Assembly: GCF_010548525.1 (NCBI RefSeq)
Contig: NZ_JAAGMG010000433.1
Span: forward strand, 1 to 42,628
Source: Streptomyces sp. SID14478
Lineage (GTDB): Bacteria; Actinomycetota; Actinomycetes; Streptomycetales; Streptomycetaceae
DNA: 42,628 nucleotides
Direction: 5' to 3'
Both the position numbers and the translations under genes were made by a program. This document shows positions 9,443 through 16,569 of this stretch, piece after piece. Under the pieces are notes generated by a model. The model ran no database searches, was not told the origin of the DNA, and saw nothing but the letters and a program-made list of their open reading frames with translations. Positions within the stretch are counted from its first letter, which is position 1; every line of letters begins with the position of its first letter.

Positions 9443-9727
9443 ATCCTGACCGACTCCGCCTGGCCGGCCTTGGCCACTACCCTCGCCCGCGCGGAATCCG
9501 CCGGTCACAACACCCAGCGCCTCCTTGCCGAGGTGGCCGCCAGTCGCGAGCTCGACTCCGCCGAGCGCCCTGCCGAGGTCCTCAACTGGCGTATCACTGC
9601 GGAGCCGAACAGGCGCGCGCAGGCGGCACGCAGGCTGAACACGATGCACCTCGCATCTGCAGCGCAGCAGGAGCAGATCCCAGCGGTGAGGCGTGGGACC
9701 GTCGCAGAACAGGGCCGCCGACGCTGA
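9443..9727 (+). pseudogene. C-terminal fragment of a relaxase/TraA-like mobilisation protein
   Basis: From the break at about 9443 the frame reads ILTDSAWPALATTLARAESA, then RLLAEVAASRELDSAERPAE and VLNWRI, ending at 9727. This pattern (D.AWP.L..TL.RAE.AGH, then LL..VA..REL..A...A.VL.WR) is what I know from the extreme C-terminus of large actinobacterial plasmid transfer proteins. No start or N-terminal domain is present. Family assignment is by memory of the pattern. Confidence 0.5.
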
Positions 9728-9788
9728 CGACGGAAATGTCGACTCTGGACATCGGCGGACTCCACCGCCCTATTTGGGCTGGTGGGCC

Positions 9789-10337
9789 CTAAGCGGCCCG
9801 TTTCGCCAAATGCGGGTCCGCTGCCCAGCCCCGCACTGCCGCCAGATGCTCGGGCAGCAGGCCGACGTACGGGTCGGGCTGAACCAGCAGGATGGGGAAC
9901 CCGCGAGCGGCGCGAGCGGCCGCCCAGGCGTGGTCGAGATCGGTGAAGTCGTCGTCGATCCAGGCAGCCGGTGCGTCGCCGAGCCACGCGTCCACGTAGT
10001 CACGCTTCCAGAGGTAGCCGTTGGGGTGGCTGGTGGTGATGTTCGGTCGGGGCAGATCGACGTAAGGGAAGGTGGGCAGCCCGAGCAGAGGACCGATCAG
10101 CGTGATGGCGTCGTGGCGCCAGCTGGTGCACCACATCGGGGCGAACAGCCTCGTGCGGATGAGGTCGGTGAGCATCGGCCCGTGCGCCGGGTTCAGCCAC
10201 ACCGGAACGGGAGTGTCTGGCGGGCGACCGGAAGGTACGACGTCGTAGCGGATGTGATGGGGCGGAGTGGCTCCGTCCGAGTGCGGAAACGGTATGAGGA
10301 CACCGTCGATGTCGATCAAGAGGTAGGGCGGGCGCAT
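9789..10337 (-). CDS. HAD-superfamily-like protein
   Basis: This encodes 182 residues. The N-terminal motif LLIDIDGVLIPF has the DxDG of HAD motif I (Asp9, Asp11). WCTSWRHDA may be the motif II region, and WIDDDFTDLD near the C-terminus fits the acidic motif IV. The start ATG at 10337 has GGAGGAA just upstream. It is the last of four co-directional genes (12836 to 9789). HAD proteins include phosphatases, nucleotidases and polynucleotide-end phosphatases; the substrate cannot be told from the sequence. Confidence 0.65.
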   Translation of the reverse strand: MRPPYLLIDIDGVLIPFPHSDGATPPHHIRYDVVPSGRPPDTPVPVWLNPAHGPMLTDLIRTRLFAPMWCTSWRHDAITLIGPLLGLPTFPYVDLPRPNITTSHPNGYLWKRDYVDAWLGDAPAAWIDDDFTDLDHAWAAARAARGFPILLVQPDPYVGLLPEHLAAVRGWAADPHLAKRAA

Positions 10338-10366
10338 CGGTTCCTCCGGCTCAGGCGAGGGGCGGG

Positions 10367-11065
10367 TCAGAGCTTGCGCGCGGTGATCAAGAGGGTGGTC
10401 GGCCACGGGCCGTGGCGAGGATCGTGGAAGTCCTGTGCTGAGGTGAGCCAGAGGCCGGCGCGGGCGAGGTGCTGTTCCCATCGCTGAGCATCGAACTCCC
10501 ACCGCACCATGGGGAGCCGGGTGCGGTCGGGGAGAGTGACGTGGTCGCGGCGAGGCCGATCGTCAATGGCGGGGCGTCGACCGCCGCGCTGGGGATGAGG
10601 GACGGTGAAGGCGAGGGTGCGGCCCGGTTTGAGGCGGTCGGCGACGGCAGGCAGGAGGAGGTTCGGTGGGACGAGGCCGACTGCGCCGAAGACCGAATAG
10701 ATCGCGTCGAAGTGCTCGTTGGTCGCCTGGAGGTAATGAAGGGCGTGACCGGCGGCGAAGGTGAGGCCAGAGAGGCGGCCGTAGTGGGTGCGGGCTCGGC
10801 GGATCTGGATGCCGACGAGGTCGACGCCGGTGACGCGGGCGCCGCGGCGGGTGGCGAGGTGGGCGGCGTTGTGGCCGGGGCCGCAGCCGAGTTCGAGGAT
10901 GCGACGGTGGCCGAGGTCGGTGCCGAGGATCTCCGCGCCGGGGCCGAGACCCGGGCGGGTGGTCCACTCCATCCGGGCGGGGACGGGGAGAGGTTCGGCG
11001 GGCGCGGTTGCGGTGCGTTGCAGGGCGTGGGCGTGCCAGGGAGAGGGCGCTGGTGCCGTGGGCAT
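10367..11065 (-). CDS. Class I SAM-dependent methyltransferase
   Basis: This encodes 232 residues with a classic glycine-rich SAM site (ILELGCGPGHNAAHLA, residues about 56-71), a motif II acid (VTGVDLV) and a post-I region around HALHYL. The C-terminal part has no recognisable substrate domain. The ATG follows the stop of the preceding gene directly, with no gap; its ribosome-binding site GGAGG lies inside the end of that gene, so the two are likely translationally coupled. The substrate is unknown, but co-occurrence with a phosphotransferase fold and a HAD protein suggests small-molecule or nucleotide modification (inference). Confidence 0.75.
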   Translation of the reverse strand: MPTAPAPSPWHAHALQRTATAPAEPLPVPARMEWTTRPGLGPGAEILGTDLGHRRILELGCGPGHNAAHLATRRGARVTGVDLVGIQIRRARTHYGRLSGLTFAAGHALHYLQATNEHFDAIYSVFGAVGLVPPNLLLPAVADRLKPGRTLAFTVPHPQRGGRRPAIDDRPRRDHVTLPDRTRLPMVRWEFDAQRWEQHLARAGLWLTSAQDFHDPRHGPWPTTLLITARKL

Positions 11066-11986
11066 CTATACCTCCAGCAGGCGGAGGACGTCAGTGAGAT
11101 GGCGGCGTACGACCTTGATGTACGCCGGGTCGGCGGCGGGGTCGTTGATCCAACGGATCGACTGCTCCATGAACCACTCCACGCTCCAGATGCGTTGCCA
11201 CCCCAACGCCCATTGCTCAGCAGGGAGTTCACCGCGTCGAGCGAGAGCGTCGGGCGAGCCACCCGCAGCCACGTACTGCTCGATGAAGACACCCAATCGG
11301 ACGGGATCGGGGTTCTCGACGGTGCCGTGCCAACTGGCCAGGTCGAGCAGGCCGGGCCCGGTGAAGGCGCGGGCGAAGTCGAGCAGGCGCCAGGTGTTCC
11401 CGTTGCCGATGTGGAGGCTGGTGGGGTGAAACTCGGAGTGCACCCAGCCGAACGGGGCGAGAGTGGCGCCGGTCGCGCGGTGCGGTGCGGCTCGGGCGAG
11501 GAGGTCGAGGGCCTGCTCGATGTCATCGGTGTCCTCGGCTGCCCATCGGTCGGCTTTCCGCAGGGCGTGGAGCTGGTCGAGGGCGCGGGCCGGAAGGGTA
11601 CGGAGCCGCTCTTCGTCGATGAGAGAGAGCGCCGGTGCGGTGCGGGCGCCGTGCACGACGACCGCTGCCGCGGCACCGTCGAGGTCGTCGGCCTCGCGAG
11701 TCACGGGGCCGAGGTCTTCGAGGAGCATGCCGAGCCGGCCGTCGCGTACGGCGGAGGCGTACACCTTGGGCACGGGGATGCCGAGGGTGTGGGCGAGGCG
11801 CAGGGCCTGGTCCTCGCTGTCGAACGGGCGCTTGGCGTACTTGAAGATCGCGGTGGTGCGGTCGGGGAAGGTGACGCGTTCGACGCCGGACATAGACCAC
11901 ACCCGCACTGCTTCGCGAGTGGGGAGAGGCCGTCCTGTGGCGGTGCACAGGTTGTGGAGGAGTTCGGCGGTGAGGGACTCGTCCAT
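11066..11986 (-). CDS. Aminoglycoside-phosphotransferase-fold protein, degenerate active site
   Basis: This encodes 306 residues of the APH/choline-kinase-like fold: an N-lobe with a nucleotide-binding-like lysine region (TAIFKYAK), a hinge-like MLLEDLG, and a C-lobe with GWVHSEFHPTSLHIGN and WRLLDFARA. In active members the catalytic loop reads HxDxxxxN; here it is HSEFHPTSL, with Asp replaced by Glu and the metal-binding Asn by Ser. The DF (DFG-like) aspartate is kept. It may be a weak kinase or a pseudokinase. The start at 11986 is the ATG of MDESLTAELL; an upstream extension is possible. It is the second gene of the four-gene operon. Confidence 0.65.
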   Translation of the reverse strand: MDESLTAELLHNLCTATGRPLPTREAVRVWSMSGVERVTFPDRTTAIFKYAKRPFDSEDQALRLAHTLGIPVPKVYASAVRDGRLGMLLEDLGPVTREADDLDGAAAAVVVHGARTAPALSLIDEERLRTLPARALDQLHALRKADRWAAEDTDDIEQALDLLARAAPHRATGATLAPFGWVHSEFHPTSLHIGNGNTWRLLDFARAFTGPGLLDLASWHGTVENPDPVRLGVFIEQYVAAGGSPDALARRGELPAEQWALGWQRIWSVEWFMEQSIRWINDPAADPAYIKVVRRHLTDVLRLLEV

Positions 11987-12080
11987 GGGGAGTGCTCCTG
12001 GATTTCCTGTACGGGGATGAAGGCGTCCGGGGCGGGAGGAGTGCTGCGGTGGCATCCCGCCCCGGAGCCTCGTCGAAGGG

Positions 12081-12836
12081 CTACGCGGCCGGGTTACCGG
12101 TCACGCGGTGGGAGTAGACCTGCTCGATCCACCCAGCCTTGAACTGGGCAAGGTCGTCAAGGAAGTTGGCCATCGACGCACCGTAGGGCGCGACGACGCC
12201 GCCGGTTTGGTCCGGCACGGACTGGCAGCCGTGGACCAGGCGCCCGCCGAGCGCGGCGTGGGCCTTGATGGACTCGATGCGGCGGTGCTCGTTGAACCAG
12301 CCGCCGTGGTAGACCTCGTCGAGCAGACCGCCCATCTCGACGTCCAGGTCGAAGACGACGGAGGTGGCGGCGGGGAAGAACCAGCACGGGCCGACGTTGG
12401 AGATGTGTCCGTCCAGCTCGACCTTGTTCAGGGCCATGAGCGTGGCTGCCTCGCGCAGCATCCGCAAGTGCTCGGCGGTGATCTGCGGCAGACCGAGCGA
12501 GGCAAGGTGCTCCTCACGGAACAGGTAGGCGTACACCTCGTACGCCGTGGCCAGGACGTGTGCGGCGTCCGAGGTTGAGCGCGCGTGCTCCTTGATGAAG
12601 TCGAGCGCGAGCTGCTCGACCGCACTCTCGGTCGTTTCGTCCACGCCCAGCAGCTGCTCTTTGACCAGCTCCCAGTCGGCGACGAGCCAGGTGTTGGACT
12701 CGAAGCGGAAGAAGTACTCGGCCGGGTCGATGGTGATGCGCCAGCCGTCGACCTGGACGCCGGGCAGGCGGCTCCAGCGCTCGTCGAACGCCTCGGGCAG
12801 CACGACCGTGATGGCCGCGGTATCTATGGTGGTCAC
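12081..12836 (-). CDS. Unknown protein, first gene of the four-gene operon
   Basis: This encodes 251 residues that I do not recognise. It starts with VTTIDTAAITVVLPEAFDER and contains PAEYFFRFESNTWLVADW, NKVELDGHISNVGPCWFFP and DEVYHGGWFNEHRRIESI. There is no membrane segment or signal peptide. The GTG at 12836 is preceded by a GGAGA ribosome-binding site; a longer form from an ATG at 12854 is possible. It heads the operon with the APH-like, methyltransferase and HAD genes, divergent from an XRE regulator that probably controls it. Confidence 0.6.
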   Translation of the reverse strand: MTTIDTAAITVVLPEAFDERWSRLPGVQVDGWRITIDPAEYFFRFESNTWLVADWELVKEQLLGVDETTESAVEQLALDFIKEHARSTSDAAHVLATAYEVYAYLFREEHLASLGLPQITAEHLRMLREAATLMALNKVELDGHISNVGPCWFFPAATSVVFDLDVEMGGLLDEVYHGGWFNEHRRIESIKAHAALGGRLVHGCQSVPDQTGGVVAPYGASMANFLDDLAQFKAGWIEQVYSHRVTGNPAA

Positions 12837-13071
12837 GGTGTCTCCGTCTCTCATCGGTTGGGTTCGGGCACAGGAATGCCCGAACCCGAAGCGGTCGTAC
12901 GGAACTTGAGGCCGCCCGGACCAGGAAGGGGGAGCCTGGATCACGGTCGATCGGAACTTGGAACCGTTCCGGGCGGCTGATGATTAGTGAACCGGTCGTC
13001 ACGCACAGTGGGTACGGTGTGAGGCGGCGGAAGCGGTATACGCGGTTTACAGCTCCTGATCGGGGGAGGTC
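12837..13071. promoter_or_regulatory. Divergent promoter region between the operon and its XRE regulator
   Basis: 235 bases without a gene. Features seen are GTGGGTACGGTGTGAG (13009-13024) and GCGGTATACGCGGTTTAC (13033-13050), which contains the palindrome GTATAC. They look like repeated G(G/C)GGTAY half-sites and are candidate operators for the regulator starting at 13072. This is inference; no footprint is implied. Confidence 0.35.
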
Positions 13072-14433
13072 GTGCCAACGCCCAACCAGCCCAACTCACG
13101 TCTACGCGACGTGATCTCGGCAAGCGGCTGCACCTTCGACGCTCTTGCGAAGGACGTACGCCGCATCGCCGCTGAGAACGGCGAGATCCTCCAGACCAAC
13201 AAGTCCGCGATCTCCCACTGGGTCAACGGTGCCCGTGAGCCGAGCGGCCGCATGGGCCAGTACCTGGCCGAAGCCCTGTCCCGTCGTCTGGCGCGCACAG
13301 TCACACCCACGGAGATCGGCCTGCGCGGCCAGACGGAGACGTCGACCGCCACCGCGAACCCTGATCCAGTTGTCGCCGCAACGGAGCTAGGCCGCGCCGA
13401 CGTCGACCGACGGCGCTTCCTGGCGATCGCCGCCTTCACCACCGCCGGGGTCGCGATGCCACTCGCATACGACCACGAGGCGACCTCTCGCATGCTGCGC
13501 GCCCGCGCCGGGGGAGTCCTGGTTGGCGCTGAAGACGTCGACGTCGTACGCCAGATCACCACCGCGTTCAGCTCCGCCGACGAACGCCTCGGCGGCGGCC
13601 ACGGCCTGACCACCGTCACCGCCTACCTCGCCGACACCGCAGCCCCCATGCTCCGAGCTCGCTACCCGAACGAAGCCTTACGCCAAGCAGCCTTCGGCGC
13701 GGTCGCCGAACTCGCCTACCTGGCAGGCTGGAAGCACCACGACCTCGGCCAGGAAGGCGCTGCCCAGCGCTACTACCAGGTCGGTTACCAACTCGCCTGC
13801 GAAGCCGACCCGAACGGCCACGCCGCCTGGATGATGCGTGCCCTCGCCCACCAGGCCCTCAGCCTCAAGCAGCCCCACCACTGCGTCGACCTCGTCGAAG
13901 GCGCGCTCACCCGCGGCCTCGGTCGTGTAGACGGCCAGACCGAAGCCCTCCTCCACATCACCCACGCCCGCGCATACGCCGCAGTCGGCGAGAAACCCTC
14001 CGCCGCCCGCGCCCTCCTCGCCGCCGAGGACGCACTTCTCCGCGAGGACGGCCCGCAGCCCAGCTACTCCCGCGTCAGCGGCCCGGCCGCCGGCACCGTG
14101 GCCAGCCACACAGCCCGCACCCTCACCGACCTCGCCGACCACCCTGGCACGGAGGTCCAGCACCGAGCCGCACTCACCCGCTGGGACCCGGTCCAATACA
14201 AGCGCGTCCACGCCCTCACCTACGCAGACCTGGGCGACACCCTCGCGGCCCAGGCACGCGCCGACGAGGCGATCGCCGCGTGGTCCCAGTCCCTGACCTT
14301 GATGGAGGGGATGACGTCCGACCGCACCCGCAAGGCCATCTCGTCCCTGCGCTCGCCCCTGGCGATCTACCAGCGCCGCAAGGTGCCCGGCGTGGCCGAG
14401 CTTGCCCGTCGAGCCCGCGAGGCTCTCGCCTAA
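13072..14433 (+). CDS. XRE-type regulator with C-terminal TPR-like repeats
   Basis: This encodes 453 residues. The N-terminus holds a helix-turn-helix (LRDVISASGCTFDALAKDVR, then NKSAISHWVNGAREPSGRM). Residues about 120-140 hold a twin-arginine-like hydrophobic segment (DRRRFLAIAAFTTAGVAM), which is common in this Streptomyces regulator group and probably not an export signal. The rest is helical, TPR-like (ALRQAAFGAVAELAYLAGWK, ALLHITHARAYAAVGEK). The GTG start at 13072 has GGGGGAGG five bases upstream. It is divergent from the HAD/methyltransferase/APH operon and is followed closely by the NUDIX gene. The TPR part may sense a peptide or small ligand (inference from the family). Confidence 0.75.
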   Translation: MPTPNQPNSRLRDVISASGCTFDALAKDVRRIAAENGEILQTNKSAISHWVNGAREPSGRMGQYLAEALSRRLARTVTPTEIGLRGQTETSTATANPDPVVAATELGRADVDRRRFLAIAAFTTAGVAMPLAYDHEATSRMLRARAGGVLVGAEDVDVVRQITTAFSSADERLGGGHGLTTVTAYLADTAAPMLRARYPNEALRQAAFGAVAELAYLAGWKHHDLGQEGAAQRYYQVGYQLACEADPNGHAAWMMRALAHQALSLKQPHHCVDLVEGALTRGLGRVDGQTEALLHITHARAYAAVGEKPSAARALLAAEDALLREDGPQPSYSRVSGPAAGTVASHTARTLTDLADHPGTEVQHRAALTRWDPVQYKRVHALTYADLGDTLAAQARADEAIAAWSQSLTLMEGMTSDRTRKAISSLRSPLAIYQRRKVPGVAELARRAREALA

Positions 14434-14467
14434 CATGCCCAACAACCAGGCCGACGAAGGGAACCCC

Positions 14468-14968
14468 GTGGCTGAGCCGACGACCGACGCCCGCCCTCAA
14501 GCCCTCAAGCCCGCTCTCGAATCCATGACCCTGCTGGTCGCGGCCGTCATCGTCCACGACAAGGCCACTAACCGAGTCGTGCTGCTACAGCGCAGCGAGA
14601 ACGCGAAGTTTGCCCAGGGCATGTGGGACCTCCCGGTCGGCAAGAGCGAACCGGGGGAGCCGATCACACAGACCGCGGTGCGCGAGCTGTACGAGGAAAC
14701 CGGCCTGGTCGTGAAGCCAGAGGCCCTGAAGGTCGCCCACATCATCCACGGGGCGTGGGGAGTCGAGGCCCCGAACGGTTTCCTCACCGTCGTCTTTGTC
14801 GCGCCGTAATGGTCTGGCGAGCCCGAGAACCGTGAGCCCCGGAAGCACGCTCAGGTGAGGTGGGTCGATGCCGATGCCATCCCGGAGGAGTTCGTCGACA
14901 CGACCGCCAGCGCGCTTCACCGCTACCTCAAAGGTGGTCCTGAGGTGTCGCTCGACGGCTGGAAGTGA
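14468..14968 (+). pseudogene. NUDIX hydrolase interrupted by an in-frame TAA
   Basis: A perfect Nudix box (G-x5-E-x7-REL-x-EE-x-G) lies at GKSEPGEPITQTAV followed by RELYEETGL. The frame meets TAA at 14807-14809 after FLTVVFVAP, but the same frame then continues with WSGEPENREPRKHAQVRWVD and ends at TGA 14966. This restores the usual C-terminal part of a NUDIX hydrolase. The stop is therefore a single nonsense change, most simply GAA (Glu) to TAA. The box itself lies before the stop, so a truncated protein could still be made. The start chosen is the GTG at 14468, preceded by GAAGGGAA; an ATG at 14435 overlaps nothing but lacks a ribosome-binding site. Confidence 0.7.
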
Positions 14969-15127
14969 AGGGGGTGCGCAGGGACGGCATGTCCTCGGTT
15001 GTATGGCATGCGGAGAGTGCCTAGAAGGCGGTCATGTGATCCAGCAACTATCTGTTCATGAGCGGCACAGTCCTGGCATCGTGCACCTGGCACACGGGTG
15101 ACCGATGCCTGCAGCGACCGGAGGAAG

Positions 15128-16354
15128 ATGAACAACAGCGATGGCGGACCAGCGATTCGCCTGCCGAGTACCACTCCTGAGGGGCTGGCATGGCTCCAAA
15201 ACTTCGCACCTGAAGATCGAGAATCAGCCGAACTCCTCGTGAACAGCCTGCGTATCTTTTCGGCAGATGATTGCAGGTCGCGCTCGCTGCAGTTGATCCT
15301 CGATCGCCTGGCCTCAATAAAGGGACCTGTGGGTGTCTATCCTGTAAAGAACACGCGCAAGAATCAGCATGAGCCTTCACCGATCCATGTCGATCGAAAA
15401 CTTCCCGGTAGCTACGTTATCGTTGCCAATATAATCCGAGATGCTGTCGAGAGCCCGCCCGATGGCGTCGTAGTGGGCGGGAATCCGCCCCTGGAAGAGC
15501 TACGAGAAAGAAGCTTCAGAAGCATACTATTGATCGATGACTATTCCGGCTCTGGAGGGCTTGCGATAAGGCACGGGAAAGGGTGGATGCGCAATACGTC
15601 TATCCGTAGCTGGCGCTCTTACGGGTGGCTTGAAGTTCATTACGCATCCTTCTGTATGTCCGATCTCGCAGCTCGGAACCTGAAGAAGGAAGGGCTATTC
15701 GACTCTGTCTTCTCGTTGGAGCGCGGTGTCGATTTTATAAGTGCTCGTTGGACTGCCAGGGAGCGCGAATTGATAGAGAATCTTTGTCAATCCTACGCTT
15801 GGAAGAGCGATTACGCCTACGGTCGCGATCGCAGTCGCGGACTCTGCGTTATGCCCCACACGGTGCCGAATAACCTTCCGGCTGTCTTGTGGCAGAAAAA
15901 GGGGCCCAATGGAGGTCCATGGGACCCACTGTTTGTTAATCGACGAATGAACCCACGCCAACAGTCAGATCTGGCTGGCTATGGTCGATGGGTTGATATA
16001 GCTAAAATCTCGGAAGAGATTGGTCAGCGGCGCTTGGCTCGTCAACTTGGCGGGCGACTAAAAGGTGAGAGCTCAGACTTGAAAAATCTTCTCGTATTGC
16101 TAGGAGCTCTTGCCGCGAGAAAACGCAGAGATCACACCCTCAGCATGCACTTCGGTGTTCCTGTTGGGGTAGTCAATCAGATGCTCAACATGGGCGAGGC
16201 TCTAGGTTTGATCGACGGCCAGAGGCGACTGACGGAGGCCGGCTGGGCGGAACTGCGATCGGCGCGTCGAACCACAGCGCAACAGTTGCCAGCGAAGGCG
16301 TTGACCGGCAGCAACGAGCCCTACTACCCTACGGCGCTGAGGGGGAGTCAGTAG
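15128..16354 (+). CDS. Retron effector: PRTase-like protein with C-terminal winged helix
   Basis: This encodes 408 residues. The motif ILLIDDYSGSG (residues about 133-143) matches the PRPP-binding loop of phosphoribosyltransferases (two acids followed by a small-residue loop). The preceding VIVANIIRDAV and following VHYASFCMSD fit the Rossmann-like core. Residues about 320-385 look like a winged helix (NLLVLLGALAARKRR, then HFGVPVGVVNQMLNMGEALG, then RLTEAGWAEL). The ATG at 15128 has GGAGGA directly upstream; an earlier ATG at 15098 lacks one. The gene ends in the a1 arm of the retron RNA and is followed by the reverse transcriptase, so it is the putative toxin of the system. I recall PRTase/winged-helix effectors as the hallmark of one published retron class (type III of Mestre and colleagues), which should be verified. 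Base composition is clearly less GC-rich than in neighbouring genes, suggesting recent transfer. Confidence 0.75.
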   Translation: MNNSDGGPAIRLPSTTPEGLAWLQNFAPEDRESAELLVNSLRIFSADDCRSRSLQLILDRLASIKGPVGVYPVKNTRKNQHEPSPIHVDRKLPGSYVIVANIIRDAVESPPDGVVVGGNPPLEELRERSFRSILLIDDYSGSGGLAIRHGKGWMRNTSIRSWRSYGWLEVHYASFCMSDLAARNLKKEGLFDSVFSLERGVDFISARWTARERELIENLCQSYAWKSDYAYGRDRSRGLCVMPHTVPNNLPAVLWQKKGPNGGPWDPLFVNRRMNPRQQSDLAGYGRWVDIAKISEEIGQRRLARQLGGRLKGESSDLKNLLVLLGALAARKRRDHTLSMHFGVPVGVVNQMLNMGEALGLIDGQRRLTEAGWAELRSARRTTAQQLPAKALTGSNEPYYPTALRGSQ

Positions 16355-16569
16355 CGTCTAGTAGCCGCCAGATCCGTCGGGTCTGGCCCAGTTGGAGCTT
16401 GTTCTCCGACACACGCGGCGTAGACCGTTCGGTCTGCGCTTTGGGCAAGCGTCCGCCACGCCTGGTGTGTGGCGAGGCGCCTTAACCCTGCGAAGCCTTG
16501 GCGGGCCTCGCCACACAGGAGGCGTTGCACTTGCTTAGCAGCTCAGAGGTAGATGACTACTGACTCCCC
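16342..16569 (+). ncRNA. Retron msr-msd non-coding RNA
   Basis: The 5' arm a1 is GGGGAGTCAGTAG (16342-16354) and the 3' arm a2 is CTACTGACTCCCC (16557-16569), perfectly complementary over 13 bases. Between them are three short stem-loops: 16367-16387 (9 bp, 3-base loop), 16391-16410 (7 bp, 6-base loop) and 16418-16439 (9 bp, 4-base loop). A long msd-type hairpin follows with outer arms 16455-16463/16520-16528 and perfect 13-bp inner arms 16466-16478/16505-16517. Directly after a1 the sequence reads TAGC, as expected at the branching guanosine; G16354 is the candidate, and a second TAGC lies at 16362. The layout matches known retron RNAs. Exact transcript ends and the reverse-transcription stop cannot be seen. 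Confidence 0.8.

Noticed and set aside
9789..14433. Aminoglycoside resistance cassette
   Set aside because: The phosphotransferase-fold protein lacks the catalytic Asp, and its neighbours are not resistance genes.
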